In this document: positions 36,001 to 44,375 of the stretch, one piece after another
How the letters are laid out: the number at the start of each line of letters is the position of its first letter
Numbering within the stretch: position 1 is the first letter of the stretch
Assembly (NCBI GenBank): GCA_017447805.1
Contig: JAFSMR010000019.1
Coordinates: forward strand, 1 to 64,000
Direction of reading: 5' to 3'
Length of the DNA: 64,000 nucleotides
DNA from: Kiritimatiellia bacterium
Lineage (GTDB): Bacteria > Verrucomicrobiota > Kiritimatiellia > RFP12 > UBA1067
Program-made: the position numbers and the translations under genes
Notes under the pieces: model-generated
What the model saw: the letters and a program-made list of their open reading frames with translations, nothing else
What the model was told of the DNA's origin: nothing
Databases searched by the model: none

Positions 36001-37346
36001 ATCGCCGCTGCTACTGCCGCGAGGGCGCTGGCGGCGGCCAACGCGCCGACTAGCACATATATCCATGGCTCCACGAGCGGCGCAATTTCGAGGTATGCCC
36101 CCGTCCAGCTCGCCTCGGAAGCGAATGGCGCTATAGTAGAAAGCACCATCGCCAAAACGCCAGCGCCGCCGACACCCGCTAGCGCCTTTAGCGCATAACG
36201 CTCGTCTTTGCGCTTTTTGAAGATTAGACCCGCGAATATCCCCGTTACAACCAGCAAAACGCCGATAATTATCATCGTCGAAGATGGCGCGCGGCTAGTC
36301 TTGGCCGTTAGGCTATACGCCCCCTTGGTCTTGAGGCTATCGGTTATTTCTTTACTTACCTTGAAATTTACCTGCGGCCATGCCTTTCTCATCCATACCG
36401 GCAAATCGGGGCTTTTCTTATCTAGCATCTCAAAGAGGTCTATGCCGCCGTGATTGCGGATAATAAAGTCGTCCGTGAAAAGCTTTTCGGATATGCCAAC
36501 CGGAACATGCTTTGCAATTACGTCATTTTGCATCGCGGGACTCTCCGCCGCCAGCTGTCCAATCTGCAATAACTGACACGTCAGCGCGACCGGGATGAGG
36601 TATATAAATACATCTCTGAACATCGGCAGATTCTTTACCGCTATTATAATCGCAAGCGGCACGATCGCAAACACGAGAACCTGGTAATTCGTAAGGCCTA
36701 AGCCGAACACGAACGCCGTAAACCAAAGTATCTTATCGGATGGCTTGCGCAGCCACCTGTAGGAAAGCAGGAATACGAGCATCAAGAATAGCGCATTAAG
36801 AGAATAGATTTCGACAATCGTCGATTGCGACCATTCAACTGGCGATAAGGCGAATGTAAGCGCACCGGCTACGCCGCCAGCGAACGAAAGAATTTCGATA
36901 TCGCTACATCCAAACCACTTAAGCCATTTCGTTTTCTTTGTAGCGACTTTGGAGGAAGTTAAACTATCAAAATCGGAATCTAACGCCCCTTGCGAAGCCT
37001 CAGGCGCGATAAAATCTCTCGAACTCCTCGTAATCAACATCGCGGTGCAGCCCGCGGCGAACGCCCCCGCGGTCGCGGAAAAGCAGCTTATCGCCCACGC
37101 CGGCGTCGGATGCCCCATATAGCCGACCCACGAAAACAGCTTGCAGAATATCCAGCTGCAAAGCGTCCAAAATGGATATCCCGGTGGATGAGGAACGCCC
37201 AAATGCGCCCCCGCTGTAGCCAATTCGCCAGAATCCTCAAGCCCAACAGATGGGCCCAATGTCCAGAAATAAACGACAAAAACAATCAGCGTCGCCGCCC
37301 AAAACGCCGCCCAATCAAGCCTAGTAAAAAATCTATCCTTCGCCAT
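33072..37346 (-). CDS. DUF2723 GT-C-type membrane protein with C-terminal TPR region
   Basis: 1424 residues. Residues 10-60 carry the DUF2723 signature: a first helix, GLEDSGELATAGAHLG (acidic Glu37/Asp38) and VPHPPGYP. Around 20 hydrophobic helices follow to about residue 950, interrupted by an insertion of long hydrophobic stretches and loops. A large soluble region follows, and the last 250 residues hold TPR-like helical pairs (QAFREAMLLYPASPEAI; LARAEIAFKKGKALSP). Related GT-C proteins transfer lipid-linked sugars to periplasmic proteins. Acceptor and donor are unknown. First gene of the seven-gene operon, with a promoter 8 bases upstream. Confidence 0.85.
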   Translation of the reverse strand: MAKDRFFTRLDWAAFWAATLIVFVVYFWTLGPSVGLEDSGELATAGAHLGVPHPPGYPFWTLCSWIFCKLFSWVGYMGHPTPAWAISCFSATAGAFAAGCTAMLITRSSRDFIAPEASQGALDSDFDSLTSSKVATKKTKWLKWFGCSDIEILSFAGGVAGALTFALSPVEWSQSTIVEIYSLNALFLMLVFLLSYRWLRKPSDKILWFTAFVFGLGLTNYQVLVFAIVPLAIIIAVKNLPMFRDVFIYLIPVALTCQLLQIGQLAAESPAMQNDVIAKHVPVGISEKLFTDDFIIRNHGGIDLFEMLDKKSPDLPVWMRKAWPQVNFKVSKEITDSLKTKGAYSLTAKTSRAPSSTMIIIGVLLVVTGIFAGLIFKKRKDERYALKALAGVGGAGVLAMVLSTIAPFASEASWTGAYLEIAPLVEPWIYVLVGALAAASALAAVAAAIMDGEKLVDFKAFTWNTKTKILAASVAFALAAIVVALSVPQAESPTIVDPIIKLQAISQNVSVDEVYKFLAEDYMVKGYPNPPVPHYAGPQFPWAWSSCVFWGLIVILFALSLTTKKALAFAIPVAGLQIAAFILLKHGAMNGLTHPASWWFGWPIAWNFVLLALAWATLPNGRSVAGAAFFAQLGAAFYAYMPIVSEIRNPPMNWGYPRTWDGFKHAIMRGQYEAIGIPSFKGTEILMDDWCAAVAKYQDNVFVSWFIFKAAAFKEFFTFLAKQIAHYFIDLKVQFTDLMLFFAPIPFAAGHWIVGKAKRKTFWQWMAAAVACFLMMSILLMLLAQVKGDIQDGFIQKVKFISSHAMIALWIGYGLVFATALAGFFATARTTRREIFNRWAVRLGAGLGALAIFTLLVVLIWNSAAYSGIVNFIEFILAEALILFVLTAAMILADITKIGRKAVIWTISAAMILVALIAPIAQNYCGENYANGVNELVFKMGGSEQNDHTFGWQFGAYQLEGAKAINEQLDPDEEPLPDPDWPPPMEPYSIFFGGTDPGRFVPTYMIYSALYRPDVYLITQNALADDTYMAVQRDLYGDEIWIPAREDSAVAFRKYQESHKEGEDFVSENGKMQVTGALSVMELNYTLTEMMFEHEKKRHSFYVEESYPIPWMYPYLSPHGLIMKINRDKTPYDKRTAARDRDFWDWYSRRLMNDPMYRRDFAAQKSFSKLRTAISGLYIKQGMREDAAQAFREAMLLYPASPEAIINYTQYVLFPRRDRWQVIEEILDYTDKLDPNNTRTERLRKIVEEQHTIERLDAKYRAGEISRDERVVFARNLIEAGLAKEAAAFLATNFVDKKTGRKTNVTETSNDGAELLEIGNAFLGAGDLARAEIAFKKGKALSPVHKPDHYLALAKTYFQMAVTKKDSSFLDRAESEIAAAKKRNRFYTNVKIESDDILKKGILAIDMEKASRRRKMKRAAAAGR

Positions 37347-37354
37347 GTTGGAGT

Positions 37355-37383
37355 ATTATAGCATTTTTTGCCCCCGAACGCAA
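37355..37383 (-). promoter_or_regulatory. Promoter of the DUF2723 operon, leaderless
   Basis: TTGCGT (minus strand, 37378-37383), 17-base spacer and TGC-TATAAT (hexamer 37355-37360), then only 8 bases to the ATG. The mRNA would start at or next to the initiation codon. Confidence 0.7.
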
Positions 37384-37436
37384 TAGCCCCCCGCCCTTGT
37401 CGCGCCGAACAAACGATTAAATTTTTAATTTCCCTC

Positions 37437-37466
37437 TTGATTTTGATGCGCTCAAAAGTGTATAAT
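37437..37466 (+). promoter_or_regulatory. Promoter of the surface-protein/yraN pair, leaderless
   Basis: TTGATT (37437-37442), 18-base spacer and TATAAT (37461-37466), then 10 bases to ATGATG. It is divergent from the DUF2723 promoter, with about 55 bases between the two -35 boxes. Confidence 0.65.
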
Positions 37467-37476
37467 ATCCGCCGAT

Positions 37477-38331
37477 ATGATGAAAGCGTATTCAAGGTTT
37501 GCTATATTCTCGGCATCCATGCTGGGGTGTTTTCGGTGTTTCAGCGATGGTTTCCTAAGAATTCAAAGTCTGGAATTTGACCAAAATTATGGCGTAATAC
37601 TAAATGTCGAAGCTGATAAAGATTACTCCTATACCGTTCTGACTAGTCAGACTCTTGAAGGCCTTAACGGGGATGAAACGGCCTCTGTTACAAACACTAG
37701 TGAAGCTATCCCTGTCATAAATGAGGAATATACAGCAAAAAGGCTCTTTCTCGAAAAAGAAGAAGGCAACCTTCGATTCTTTAGAGTCGTTGGGTCAATC
37801 GAAGACTATACTACTTACTCCGGCACTATTACAGACGATATAACTATTCCAGCCAATACGACAATCAAACTCGATGGCGTAACGCTCAGTAGCCGACGCG
37901 TTATTTGCTTAGGCAACGCGACTATAATTCTTTCAGGTGTTAACACCATAACCTCGACAGATTATGTAGCTGCTGTTAGACCTGGCGCAGTAGGCACGAC
38001 ATTAACCATAAAAGGCACTGGCTCATTAACCGCGACCGCTGGAATTTATGCTGCCGGCATAGGCGGAGATTATCAAACTAATTGCGGAAATATAGTAATT
38101 GAAGGTGGGACTATCTCAGCAAATGGCGGGCTTCGGTGTTCTGGAATTGGAAGCGGTCTTTCTGCTTCATGCGGAGACATAACAATCACAGGTGGAGATA
38201 TTACAGCCATAAGAGCCGAAGGCCTTGGCAAAACTAAGTACGACATTGGCCCTGCTGCTACAAATTCTTCTTGCGGAACGATTACAATTTCCAGTAGTGC
38301 AACAGTAACAGGAACCGTATACGAGCCATAA
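37477..38331 (+). CDS. Exported repeat protein, carbohydrate-binding/adhesin-like
   Basis: 284 residues. The N-terminus has a hydrophobic stretch with a possible lipobox SMLGC, so it is exported or a lipoprotein. From residue 120 on it contains beta-solenoid-like repeats: AAGIGGDYQTNCGNIVIEGG, then CSGIGSGLSASCGDITITGG, then NSSCGTITISS. These repeats recur in surface proteins annotated as carbohydrate-binding. The adjacent ATGATG allows a start at 37477 or 37480. Seven bases separate it from yraN. Role unknown. Confidence 0.68.
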   Translation: MMKAYSRFAIFSASMLGCFRCFSDGFLRIQSLEFDQNYGVILNVEADKDYSYTVLTSQTLEGLNGDETASVTNTSEAIPVINEEYTAKRLFLEKEEGNLRFFRVVGSIEDYTTYSGTITDDITIPANTTIKLDGVTLSSRRVICLGNATIILSGVNTITSTDYVAAVRPGAVGTTLTIKGTGSLTATAGIYAAGIGGDYQTNCGNIVIEGGTISANGGLRCSGIGSGLSASCGDITITGGDITAIRAEGLGKTKYDIGPAATNSSCGTITISSSATVTGTVYEP

Positions 38332-38338
38332 AGACGCC

Positions 38339-38791
38339 ATGTTTGAAAAACTTTTTAGCGCCTTTAAAAAGAAACCAGTGAATATTGGCGTGGAGCACGG
38401 CAAATGGGGTGAAGATATAGCTGCAAAATATATCTTTAGAAAGGGGTGGAAGATTCTAGAGCGAAATTCTCGCCCTTGTTCTCGCGATAGAAGGCTTGAA
38501 ATTGATATTGTTGCGTATGACGAGAAAACCGATACGATTATCTTCGTTGAAGTAAAACAACACAAGAGCCATTCTGAATACGAGCGCCGGCTAAGGAGCA
38601 TAAATTCAAAGAAAAAGCGCAATATGCGAATTGCCTGCAGATCTTGGATTCGCTCTCATAAATGGCAAAGCGGCTTTAGATTTGATGTAATAGAAATTTT
38701 TGGCACGCCCGAAGAAAGTAACTTCGAACTTGATCATATCGAAAGAGTGAATATCTTCGTTCCAGCCGATAAATTTGTTAGATGGACATAA
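38339..38791 (+). CDS. yraN: YraN/UPF0102 family nuclease-like protein
   Basis: 150 residues. The YraN core shows HGKWGEDIAAKYI, the conserved Glu/Asp of LEIDIVAYD, and IIFVEVKQ, the Holliday-junction-resolvase-like D...ExK site. A short N-terminal extension is present. Function is not established for the family. It is convergent with the fucosidase, with five bases between stops. Confidence 0.9.
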   Translation: MFEKLFSAFKKKPVNIGVEHGKWGEDIAAKYIFRKGWKILERNSRPCSRDRRLEIDIVAYDEKTDTIIFVEVKQHKSHSEYERRLRSINSKKKRNMRIACRSWIRSHKWQSGFRFDVIEIFGTPEESNFELDHIERVNIFVPADKFVRWT

Positions 38792-38796
38792 GGAGA

Positions 38797-40176
38797 TTAA
38801 TCTTCCGCCTTACCCTTAGTCATCCACTTTGCAGTATCTGTTTCACCTGATGTAGTAGAAGCTTCTAGGATTGCCGCGACTAAAGAAGGATCGGCAAAAT
38901 AGCGGCGAAATGTGACTTGCTGAAGATTGCCGCCATGCTTTTTGATAACGAGCTCGATATTTTTCGCTGCTACAGGCTCCTTAAGAAGACGGATACGCTT
39001 TCTTCCTATCGATTCGCCCCAAAGGATTCCTTTTCCATCGGCAATAATGGCCCATTCATCTACCTGCTCGCCGGCCGAGAGGTCTTCTTCCAGCGTTACT
39101 ACATTAAATTCTTCGCCTGCATTAGTCGCTTCTTTCGAAAACATGGCTTCTTTCATAATCTTAAAGCCTCTCAAGGCTCTTATATCTTCTTCTACTATCA
39201 CGCCTTCCTTGTTTGGCGCAATACCTATATTCATAGTTCCGCCATTGCCGACGCTAGAAAGATACAACTTCGTCAAATATGCCGAATTCTTCGTAGTGCC
39301 ACGCTCAGATTCATGATAAAACCATCCTCTGCGAAGAGGGAAATCTGCTTCGCAAACCAAGAAGCAACTACCTTCGGCCGTTCCGGTATTCAGTTGTTTC
39401 CTGTAGCCTTCCTCGCAAGGAGCTAAAGTTGTTGCGCGGGAATTTGCATCAAGAAGCCCCCGTTCATTCCCTGGCCAGCGAAAATCAGAATCCGGCCTTC
39501 CGCCATCGAAGATTGTAATCATCGGTTGGAGCTCTCTTACAAATTGGAAAATTTCGCCAAAACGATAGTAATCTTTTGGTATTATACGATTTTCATCTGC
39601 CCCGCCATACCAACCCGTGCCGCCATTAGCGCCATCAAACCACATTTCGAATATTTCACCGTAATCGCCGCCGAGCAGTTCCTTGATTTGCTCATGATAA
39701 GTATGGACATATTTTTCGCTCGCATAATCGGCATTATTGCGGTCCCATGGCGAAATATACACGCCGAATTTTATTCCACCCTTCCGGCAAGCTTCGCACA
39801 TTTCTCGCACAAAATCTCCCTTGCCCGAACGAAATGGAGAGCGCGAAATATTGTAGCTAGTCGTCTTGGTCGGCCAAAGACAAAAGCCGTCGTGATGTTT
39901 TGCGACTACGACAAGACCGCCAATTCCTCCGGCTTTGCAAGCATCTACAATCTTTTCGGCATCGAATTTTTCAGGCGCGAAAAGCTGAGCATTTGCATTG
40001 CCATAGCCCCATTCTTTATCAGTGTAAGTATTTAGTCCAAAATGAAGAATGCCGATGATTTCGGGTCCGTTTTTCAATCGCTGCTCCAAAGCCTTGGAGG
40101 GCACTGGCCTAGCGTAAGCCGACATCGCGAATAAAACAAAAGCAAAAACACCTAAGGCGATAAACGATTTTCTCAT
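38797..40176 (-). CDS. Secreted alpha-L-fucosidase (GH29)
   Basis: 459 residues after choosing the ATG at 40176, which has GAGGAG 9 bases upstream and starts a good signal peptide (SFIALGVFAFVLFAMSAYA). GH29 features: HFGLNTYTDKEWGYG, AKHHDGFCLWPT and the nucleophile Asp in FEMWFDGANGG. It should release alpha-linked fucose from mucin or plant glycans in the periplasm or at the surface. Its own promoter lies just upstream; it is not in an operon with another sugar gene. Confidence 0.92.
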   Translation of the reverse strand: MRKSFIALGVFAFVLFAMSAYARPVPSKALEQRLKNGPEIIGILHFGLNTYTDKEWGYGNANAQLFAPEKFDAEKIVDACKAGGIGGLVVVAKHHDGFCLWPTKTTSYNISRSPFRSGKGDFVREMCEACRKGGIKFGVYISPWDRNNADYASEKYVHTYHEQIKELLGGDYGEIFEMWFDGANGGTGWYGGADENRIIPKDYYRFGEIFQFVRELQPMITIFDGGRPDSDFRWPGNERGLLDANSRATTLAPCEEGYRKQLNTGTAEGSCFLVCEADFPLRRGWFYHESERGTTKNSAYLTKLYLSSVGNGGTMNIGIAPNKEGVIVEEDIRALRGFKIMKEAMFSKEATNAGEEFNVVTLEEDLSAGEQVDEWAIIADGKGILWGESIGRKRIRLLKEPVAAKNIELVIKKHGGNLQQVTFRRYFADPSLVAAILEASTTSGETDTAKWMTKGKAED

Positions 40177-40207
40177 TATTCCATACTCCTCTTTTCTTAC
40201 GGCGAGT

Positions 40208-40236
40208 ATTATAGCATTTTCTGATAATATGAGCAA
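40208..40236 (-). promoter_or_regulatory. Promoter of the fucosidase gene
   Basis: TTGCTC (minus strand, 40231-40236), 17-base spacer and TGC-TATAAT (hexamer 40208-40213), followed by a GAGGAG ribosome site. Confidence 0.65.
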
Positions 40237-40286
40237 GAGGGCCGCGGCAACCGCGGACCCTCTTAAGCGCCTCTAAAGGAAGAGGC
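40235..40286. terminator. Two hairpins downstream of the hydrogenase operon
   Basis: Hairpin 1 (40269-40286) pairs GCCTCT with AGAGGC. Hairpin 2 (40235-40264) pairs AAGAGGG-CCGCGG across a three-base loop with one bulged base. Both follow the hndD stop; neither has a U-tract. The GAGGG flanks resemble the twin hairpins at 9064-9105, suggesting one intergenic element family. Hairpin 2 overlaps the fucosidase -35 by two bases. Confidence 0.55.
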
Positions 40287-40301
40287 CTTCTCGAATTATG
40301 C

Positions 40302-42110
40302 TTACTTATCGAAAGTATAAACATCGAGCTTCTTGTAGCCGGTGTGGAGAAGGTGGTGGGCTTTCTCGCCGCCCTGCGCGCCTGTCTTGCCGTCGAGGAA
40401 GTTCTTGTAGAGTTCCTGGACTTCCGGGTTGAGGTGCGACATGCGAAGAGCGCTCTTTTCATCGTCGGTATAGATACCAGCCGTACGCTGAGCGCGAACC
40501 GCATCCGTTGCGAGGCAGGGCTGACCGCCACCGCCGATACAACCGCCGCGGCAAGCCATTACTTCGATGAAGTCGAAGCGCGGCTTTACGCCATTCTTGC
40601 GGTCTTCACGAATCATATCAAGGACCTTCTCGACATTGCCCATCTGGTGAGCAACGGCGATATTTACCTTCGTGCCCTTGATATCGATCGTAGCGGTCTT
40701 CACGCCTTCCATACCACGAACTTCATTGAAGTCGATGCTCGGAGGCTGTGCTTCGCCTGTAATCAGGCAGTAGGCCGTTCTGAGAGCAGCTTCCATTACG
40801 CCGCCGGTGACGCCGAAGATTGTGCCTGCGCCGGTGTAGGAACCGAGGAGCTTATCCGCGGGCTCTTCAGGGAGCGAAGCAAAATCAATACCCGCTGCCT
40901 TGATCATACGTGCAAGTTCGCGAGTAGTAAGAACGACATCGGTATCTTGGAAGCCCGTCGAGTTCATATATTCATCGCGGCTGATTTCATACTTCTTCGC
41001 CGTGCAAGGCATGATAGATGTTACGTGGACCTTCGCGGGGTCGACGCCATTAACTTGCGGCCAATAGCTCTTCGCGAGCGCAGAGAGCATCTGCTGAGGC
41101 GATTTCGCGGTCGAGAAGTTGCCGGTGAAATCAGGCGCATACTTTTCCATCCAGTCGGTCCAAGCCGGGCAGCAACTCGTGAGAAGTGGAAGCTCGCCGC
41201 CTTCGGTGAAGCGCTTGATGAATTCAGTGCCTTCTTCCATGATCGTGACATCGGCGGAGAAGTTCGTATCGAACACCTTGTCAAAACCGAGCATACGAAG
41301 AGCGGCATAGATCTTACCGGTCGTAAGTTCGCCAGGCTTCATGCCGAATGCTTCGCCGAGGGCGACGCGAACGGCCGGCGCGATCTGGACGAGGCAAACC
41401 TTCTCAGGATTTCTAAGCGCTTCCCATACCTTCGCGGTTTCGTCATTTTCGTAAATCGCGCCGACGGGGCAGTGGGCCGAGCACTGACCGCACTTGATGC
41501 AGGGCGATTCAGCGAGCTTGACGCCAGCAGCAGGCGCCATGACAGTCTTTTCGCCGCGGCCGATGAATTCAAGCGCCCAGACATTCTGCATCTGCTGGCA
41601 GACTTCTGCGCAACGTCCGCACTTAATGCACTTATCGGAATTAAGAACGATAGAGGGCGTAGAATTATCAACATCGCGATGGATTACTTCACGCGGGAAC
41701 GGAAGATCGCGAATTCCAAAATCGGCGGCAATCGCCTGGAGTTCGCAAGAACCGGAGCGCGGGCACTGCAAGCAATCCTGCGGGTGGTTCGCGAGGATGA
41801 GCTCGAGAACCGTGCGACGAACCTGGACGATATCCGGGTCGTGGGTAAGAATCTTCATTCCATCCGTTGCTTCAGTGCAGCAAGCGCGAAGAAGCTTCGG
41901 GCTCGGGACAAACTTGCCGGGCTCGGTGCGCGAAGGAACGAGCTGGCGCACTACGCAAATTCCGCAGCTAGCGCCCGCCTTGAGATCTGGGTGATAGCAG
42001 AGGGTCGGAATCTTGATGTGCGCGGCCTTCGCCGCCTCTAGAATATTCGTCCCCTTCGGAACGGTGACGGATTTTCCGTTGATTTCAAGCGTAATTGTTT
42101 CGGTAGCCAT
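40302..42110 (-). CDS. hndD: [FeFe] hydrogenase catalytic subunit (HndD/HydA)
   Basis: 602 residues. From the N-terminus: a plant-type [2Fe-2S] domain (CYHPDLKAGASCGIC), the His-Cys3 cluster (HPQDCLQCPRSGSC), two [4Fe-4S] clusters (CIKCGRCAEVC, CIKCGQCSAHC), then the H-cluster domain with TSCCPAW, MPCTAKKYE and MACRGGCIGGGGQP, where Arg stands at a place usually Pro. It produces or oxidises H2. The ATG at 42110 is chosen because AAAAGGAG lies 9 bases before it, although an earlier ATG overlaps the hndC stop. It belongs to the multimeric, NAD(P)-linked, probably electron-bifurcating group. Confidence 0.96.
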   Translation of the reverse strand: MATETITLEINGKSVTVPKGTNILEAAKAAHIKIPTLCYHPDLKAGASCGICVVRQLVPSRTEPGKFVPSPKLLRACCTEATDGMKILTHDPDIVQVRRTVLELILANHPQDCLQCPRSGSCELQAIAADFGIRDLPFPREVIHRDVDNSTPSIVLNSDKCIKCGRCAEVCQQMQNVWALEFIGRGEKTVMAPAAGVKLAESPCIKCGQCSAHCPVGAIYENDETAKVWEALRNPEKVCLVQIAPAVRVALGEAFGMKPGELTTGKIYAALRMLGFDKVFDTNFSADVTIMEEGTEFIKRFTEGGELPLLTSCCPAWTDWMEKYAPDFTGNFSTAKSPQQMLSALAKSYWPQVNGVDPAKVHVTSIMPCTAKKYEISRDEYMNSTGFQDTDVVLTTRELARMIKAAGIDFASLPEEPADKLLGSYTGAGTIFGVTGGVMEAALRTAYCLITGEAQPPSIDFNEVRGMEGVKTATIDIKGTKVNIAVAHQMGNVEKVLDMIREDRKNGVKPRFDFIEVMACRGGCIGGGGQPCLATDAVRAQRTAGIYTDDEKSALRMSHLNPEVQELYKNFLDGKTGAQGGEKAHHLLHTGYKKLDVYTFDK

Positions 42111-42130
42111 TTTGAAAATCTCCTTTTCCA

Positions 42131-43918
42131 TTAGCCGTGGCTGATTGCGCCGAACTTGCAGTTCGCTTCGCACTGTCCGCACTTGATGCACTTCGTCTGG
42201 TCAATTACATGAGGCTGTTTCACAGCGCCGGTAATCGCATTTACGGGGCACTTGCGTGCGCAGAGCGTGCAACCCTTGCACTTCGCTTCGTCAATCTTAT
42301 ACTGGATAAGCTTCGAGCACTTGCCCGCGCGGCACTTCTTATCGCGAATGTGTTCAAGGTATTCATCCTTGAAGTACTTGAGCGTAGACTTGACCGGGTT
42401 CGCAGCAGTCTGGCCGAGGCCGCAGAGCGAAGCCTTGCACATCGCATCAGAAATCTTCTCCATCTGAACAAGATCATCTTCGGTTCCACGACCATCGGTA
42501 ATCTTGTTGAGGTAGTTGAGAAGCTTTCTGCCACCGATACGGCATGGCGCGCACTTTCCGCAGCTTTCATCGACGGTGAAGTCGAGATAGAAGCGAGCGA
42601 CGTCCACTACGCAGTCGGTTTCGTCCATTACGATCAAGCCGCCAGAGCCCATGATCGAGCCGATCTTGGCGAGCGATTCGTAGTCAATAGGCGTATCGAG
42701 GAACTGCGGAGGTATGATACCGCCGGAAGGACCGCCCGTCTGGGCCGCCTTGAACTGGTGGCCGCCGCGGATTCCGCCGCCGATATCGAATATGATTTCA
42801 CGTAAGGTAGTGCCCATCGGAACTTCGATAAGACCGGAGTTGTTTACCTTACCGGTAAGGGCGAACACCTTGGTGCCCTTCGTGGTAGCCGTGCCGATCT
42901 TCGAGAACCATTCCGCACCCTTATTGATAATTACGGGGATGTTCGCGAGAGTTTCGACGTTGTTGATTACGGTCGGGCGCCCCCAGAGTCCCTTGACGGC
43001 CGGGAACGGAGGACGAGGCTTAGGCATACCGCGGTTGCCTTCAATGGACTGCAGAAGAGCGGTCTCTTCGCCGCAGACGAATGCGCCGGCGCCGAAGCGA
43101 AGCTCGATATCAAACGAGAAGCCGCTGCCGAGGATATCATCGCCGAGGAGTCCGAGCTCGCGAGCCTGCGCAATAGCGACCTCGAGGCGGTGAATCGCAA
43201 GCGGATATTCCGCACGGATGTAGATAAAGCCCTTCGATGCGCCAATCGCATAGCCGGCGATCGTCATAGCTTCGAGAATGGAGTGAGGGTCGCCTTCGAG
43301 GGTCGAGCGGTCCATATAAGCGCCAGGGTCGCCTTCGTCGGCGTTACAGACCATATACTTCTGGCCCTTTGGCTGCTGTTGGGCGAACTTCCACTTCATG
43401 CCAGTCGGGAAGCCTGCGCCGCCGCGTCCGCGAAGACCAGACTTGAGCATTTCGTCAACGACCTGCTCGGGCGTCATTTCAAACAGAACCTTCTCGATCG
43501 CCTTATAGCCATCGCGTGCAATGTAGTCCTCAATCTTCTCGGGGTCGATTACGCCGCAGTTGCGAAGCACGATTCGATATTGCTTCTGATAGAATGGAAT
43601 ATTCGCCTCGGCAATCAGCTTCTTAGCCTGCTCTGGGTCATAGCAAAGACGCTGGACAACACGGCCCTTTATGAGGTGCTCGGCGACGATTTCCTTTACA
43701 TCCTCAGGCTTTACCTGAACATAGAATGTGCCCTGCGGCAGAATCTTAACAATCGGACCCTGTTCACAGAAGCCAAGGCAGCCAGTTACGACGACCTGGA
43801 CCTTCTCACTCAAGCCTACGGCTTCGAGTTCGGTCTTGAAAGCTTCTACTACATTATCACCGCCACCAGAGGCGCATGCCGTGCCTCCGCAGACAAGTAC
43901 GTATGATTCGTATGCCAT
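42131..43918 (-). CDS. hndC: NuoF-like NAD(P)H-binding subunit (HndC/HydB)
   Basis: 595 residues. N-terminal thioredoxin-like [2Fe-2S] domain (CGGTACASGG; TGCLGFCEQGP), then the FMN/NADH-binding NuoF core (GRGGAGFPTGMKW, GAGAFVCGEETAL), a [4Fe-4S] cluster (ESCGKCAPCRIG), and two C-terminal ferredoxin clusters (CKGCTLCARKCP, CIKCGQCEANC). This layout is that of HydB/HndC in trimeric or tetrameric NAD(P)-linked hydrogenases. Electrons pass between NADH, ferredoxin and hndD. Confidence 0.95.
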   Translation of the reverse strand: MAYESYVLVCGGTACASGGGDNVVEAFKTELEAVGLSEKVQVVVTGCLGFCEQGPIVKILPQGTFYVQVKPEDVKEIVAEHLIKGRVVQRLCYDPEQAKKLIAEANIPFYQKQYRIVLRNCGVIDPEKIEDYIARDGYKAIEKVLFEMTPEQVVDEMLKSGLRGRGGAGFPTGMKWKFAQQQPKGQKYMVCNADEGDPGAYMDRSTLEGDPHSILEAMTIAGYAIGASKGFIYIRAEYPLAIHRLEVAIAQARELGLLGDDILGSGFSFDIELRFGAGAFVCGEETALLQSIEGNRGMPKPRPPFPAVKGLWGRPTVINNVETLANIPVIINKGAEWFSKIGTATTKGTKVFALTGKVNNSGLIEVPMGTTLREIIFDIGGGIRGGHQFKAAQTGGPSGGIIPPQFLDTPIDYESLAKIGSIMGSGGLIVMDETDCVVDVARFYLDFTVDESCGKCAPCRIGGRKLLNYLNKITDGRGTEDDLVQMEKISDAMCKASLCGLGQTAANPVKSTLKYFKDEYLEHIRDKKCRAGKCSKLIQYKIDEAKCKGCTLCARKCPVNAITGAVKQPHVIDQTKCIKCGQCEANCKFGAISHG

Positions 43919-43939
43919 TTTGAACCCTCTTTTCTGGCT

Positions 43940-44335
43940 TTAGCCGTTCTTGATGATATCAATCGACGGACGATCGAGAATCTTATCGTTGATAAGTTCG
44001 TGGCCGAGGATATGCTTCTCGACAACTTCCTTCGCCGTAGCGGCGTCAACATGCCCGTAAATTACCGCCGGCATTCCCGGGACAACGACTTCAACAGTCG
44101 GCTCGGAGTGGCAGAGGCCCATACAGCCAGTCTGGCGAATTAGCACATTAGTAAGACCCTTTTCGTTAATCGCATTGACTAGCGCGGTAAAAGTATCCTT
44201 AGCGCCCGCTGCGATTCCGCATGTTCCCATACCAACGATGACTTGCACGTCCTTATTCGAAGTATCGCGCATTTCCATCGCCTTTTGCTTTTCACCGCGC
44301 ATCTTGCGCAGATCTTCAAGTGTCAACTTGGCCAT
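43940..44335 (-). CDS. hndB: Thioredoxin-like [2Fe-2S] ferredoxin subunit (HndB)
   Basis: 131 residues. A coiled N-terminal helix precedes the thioredoxin-like [2Fe-2S] fold: GMGTCGIAAGA and QTGCMGLCHSEP supply cysteine ligands. It matches HndB of Desulfovibrio-type NADP-reducing hydrogenase. A strong AAGGAAGGAT ribosome site precedes it. Its presence makes this the four-gene Hnd arrangement rather than three-gene HydABC. Confidence 0.92.
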   Translation of the reverse strand: MAKLTLEDLRKMRGEKQKAMEMRDTSNKDVQVIVGMGTCGIAAGAKDTFTALVNAINEKGLTNVLIRQTGCMGLCHSEPTVEVVVPGMPAVIYGHVDAATAKEVVEKHILGHELINDKILDRPSIDIIKNG

Positions 44336-44375
44336 GATATCCTTCCTTTTCCTTTAAAAAGTTTTTGCCTTTAAC

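Noticed and set aside
40344-42041. 565-codon open frame antisense to the hydrogenase gene
   Set aside because: It is an antisense shadow of hndD, which has all cluster motifs; the opposite frame has no domain and no ribosome site.
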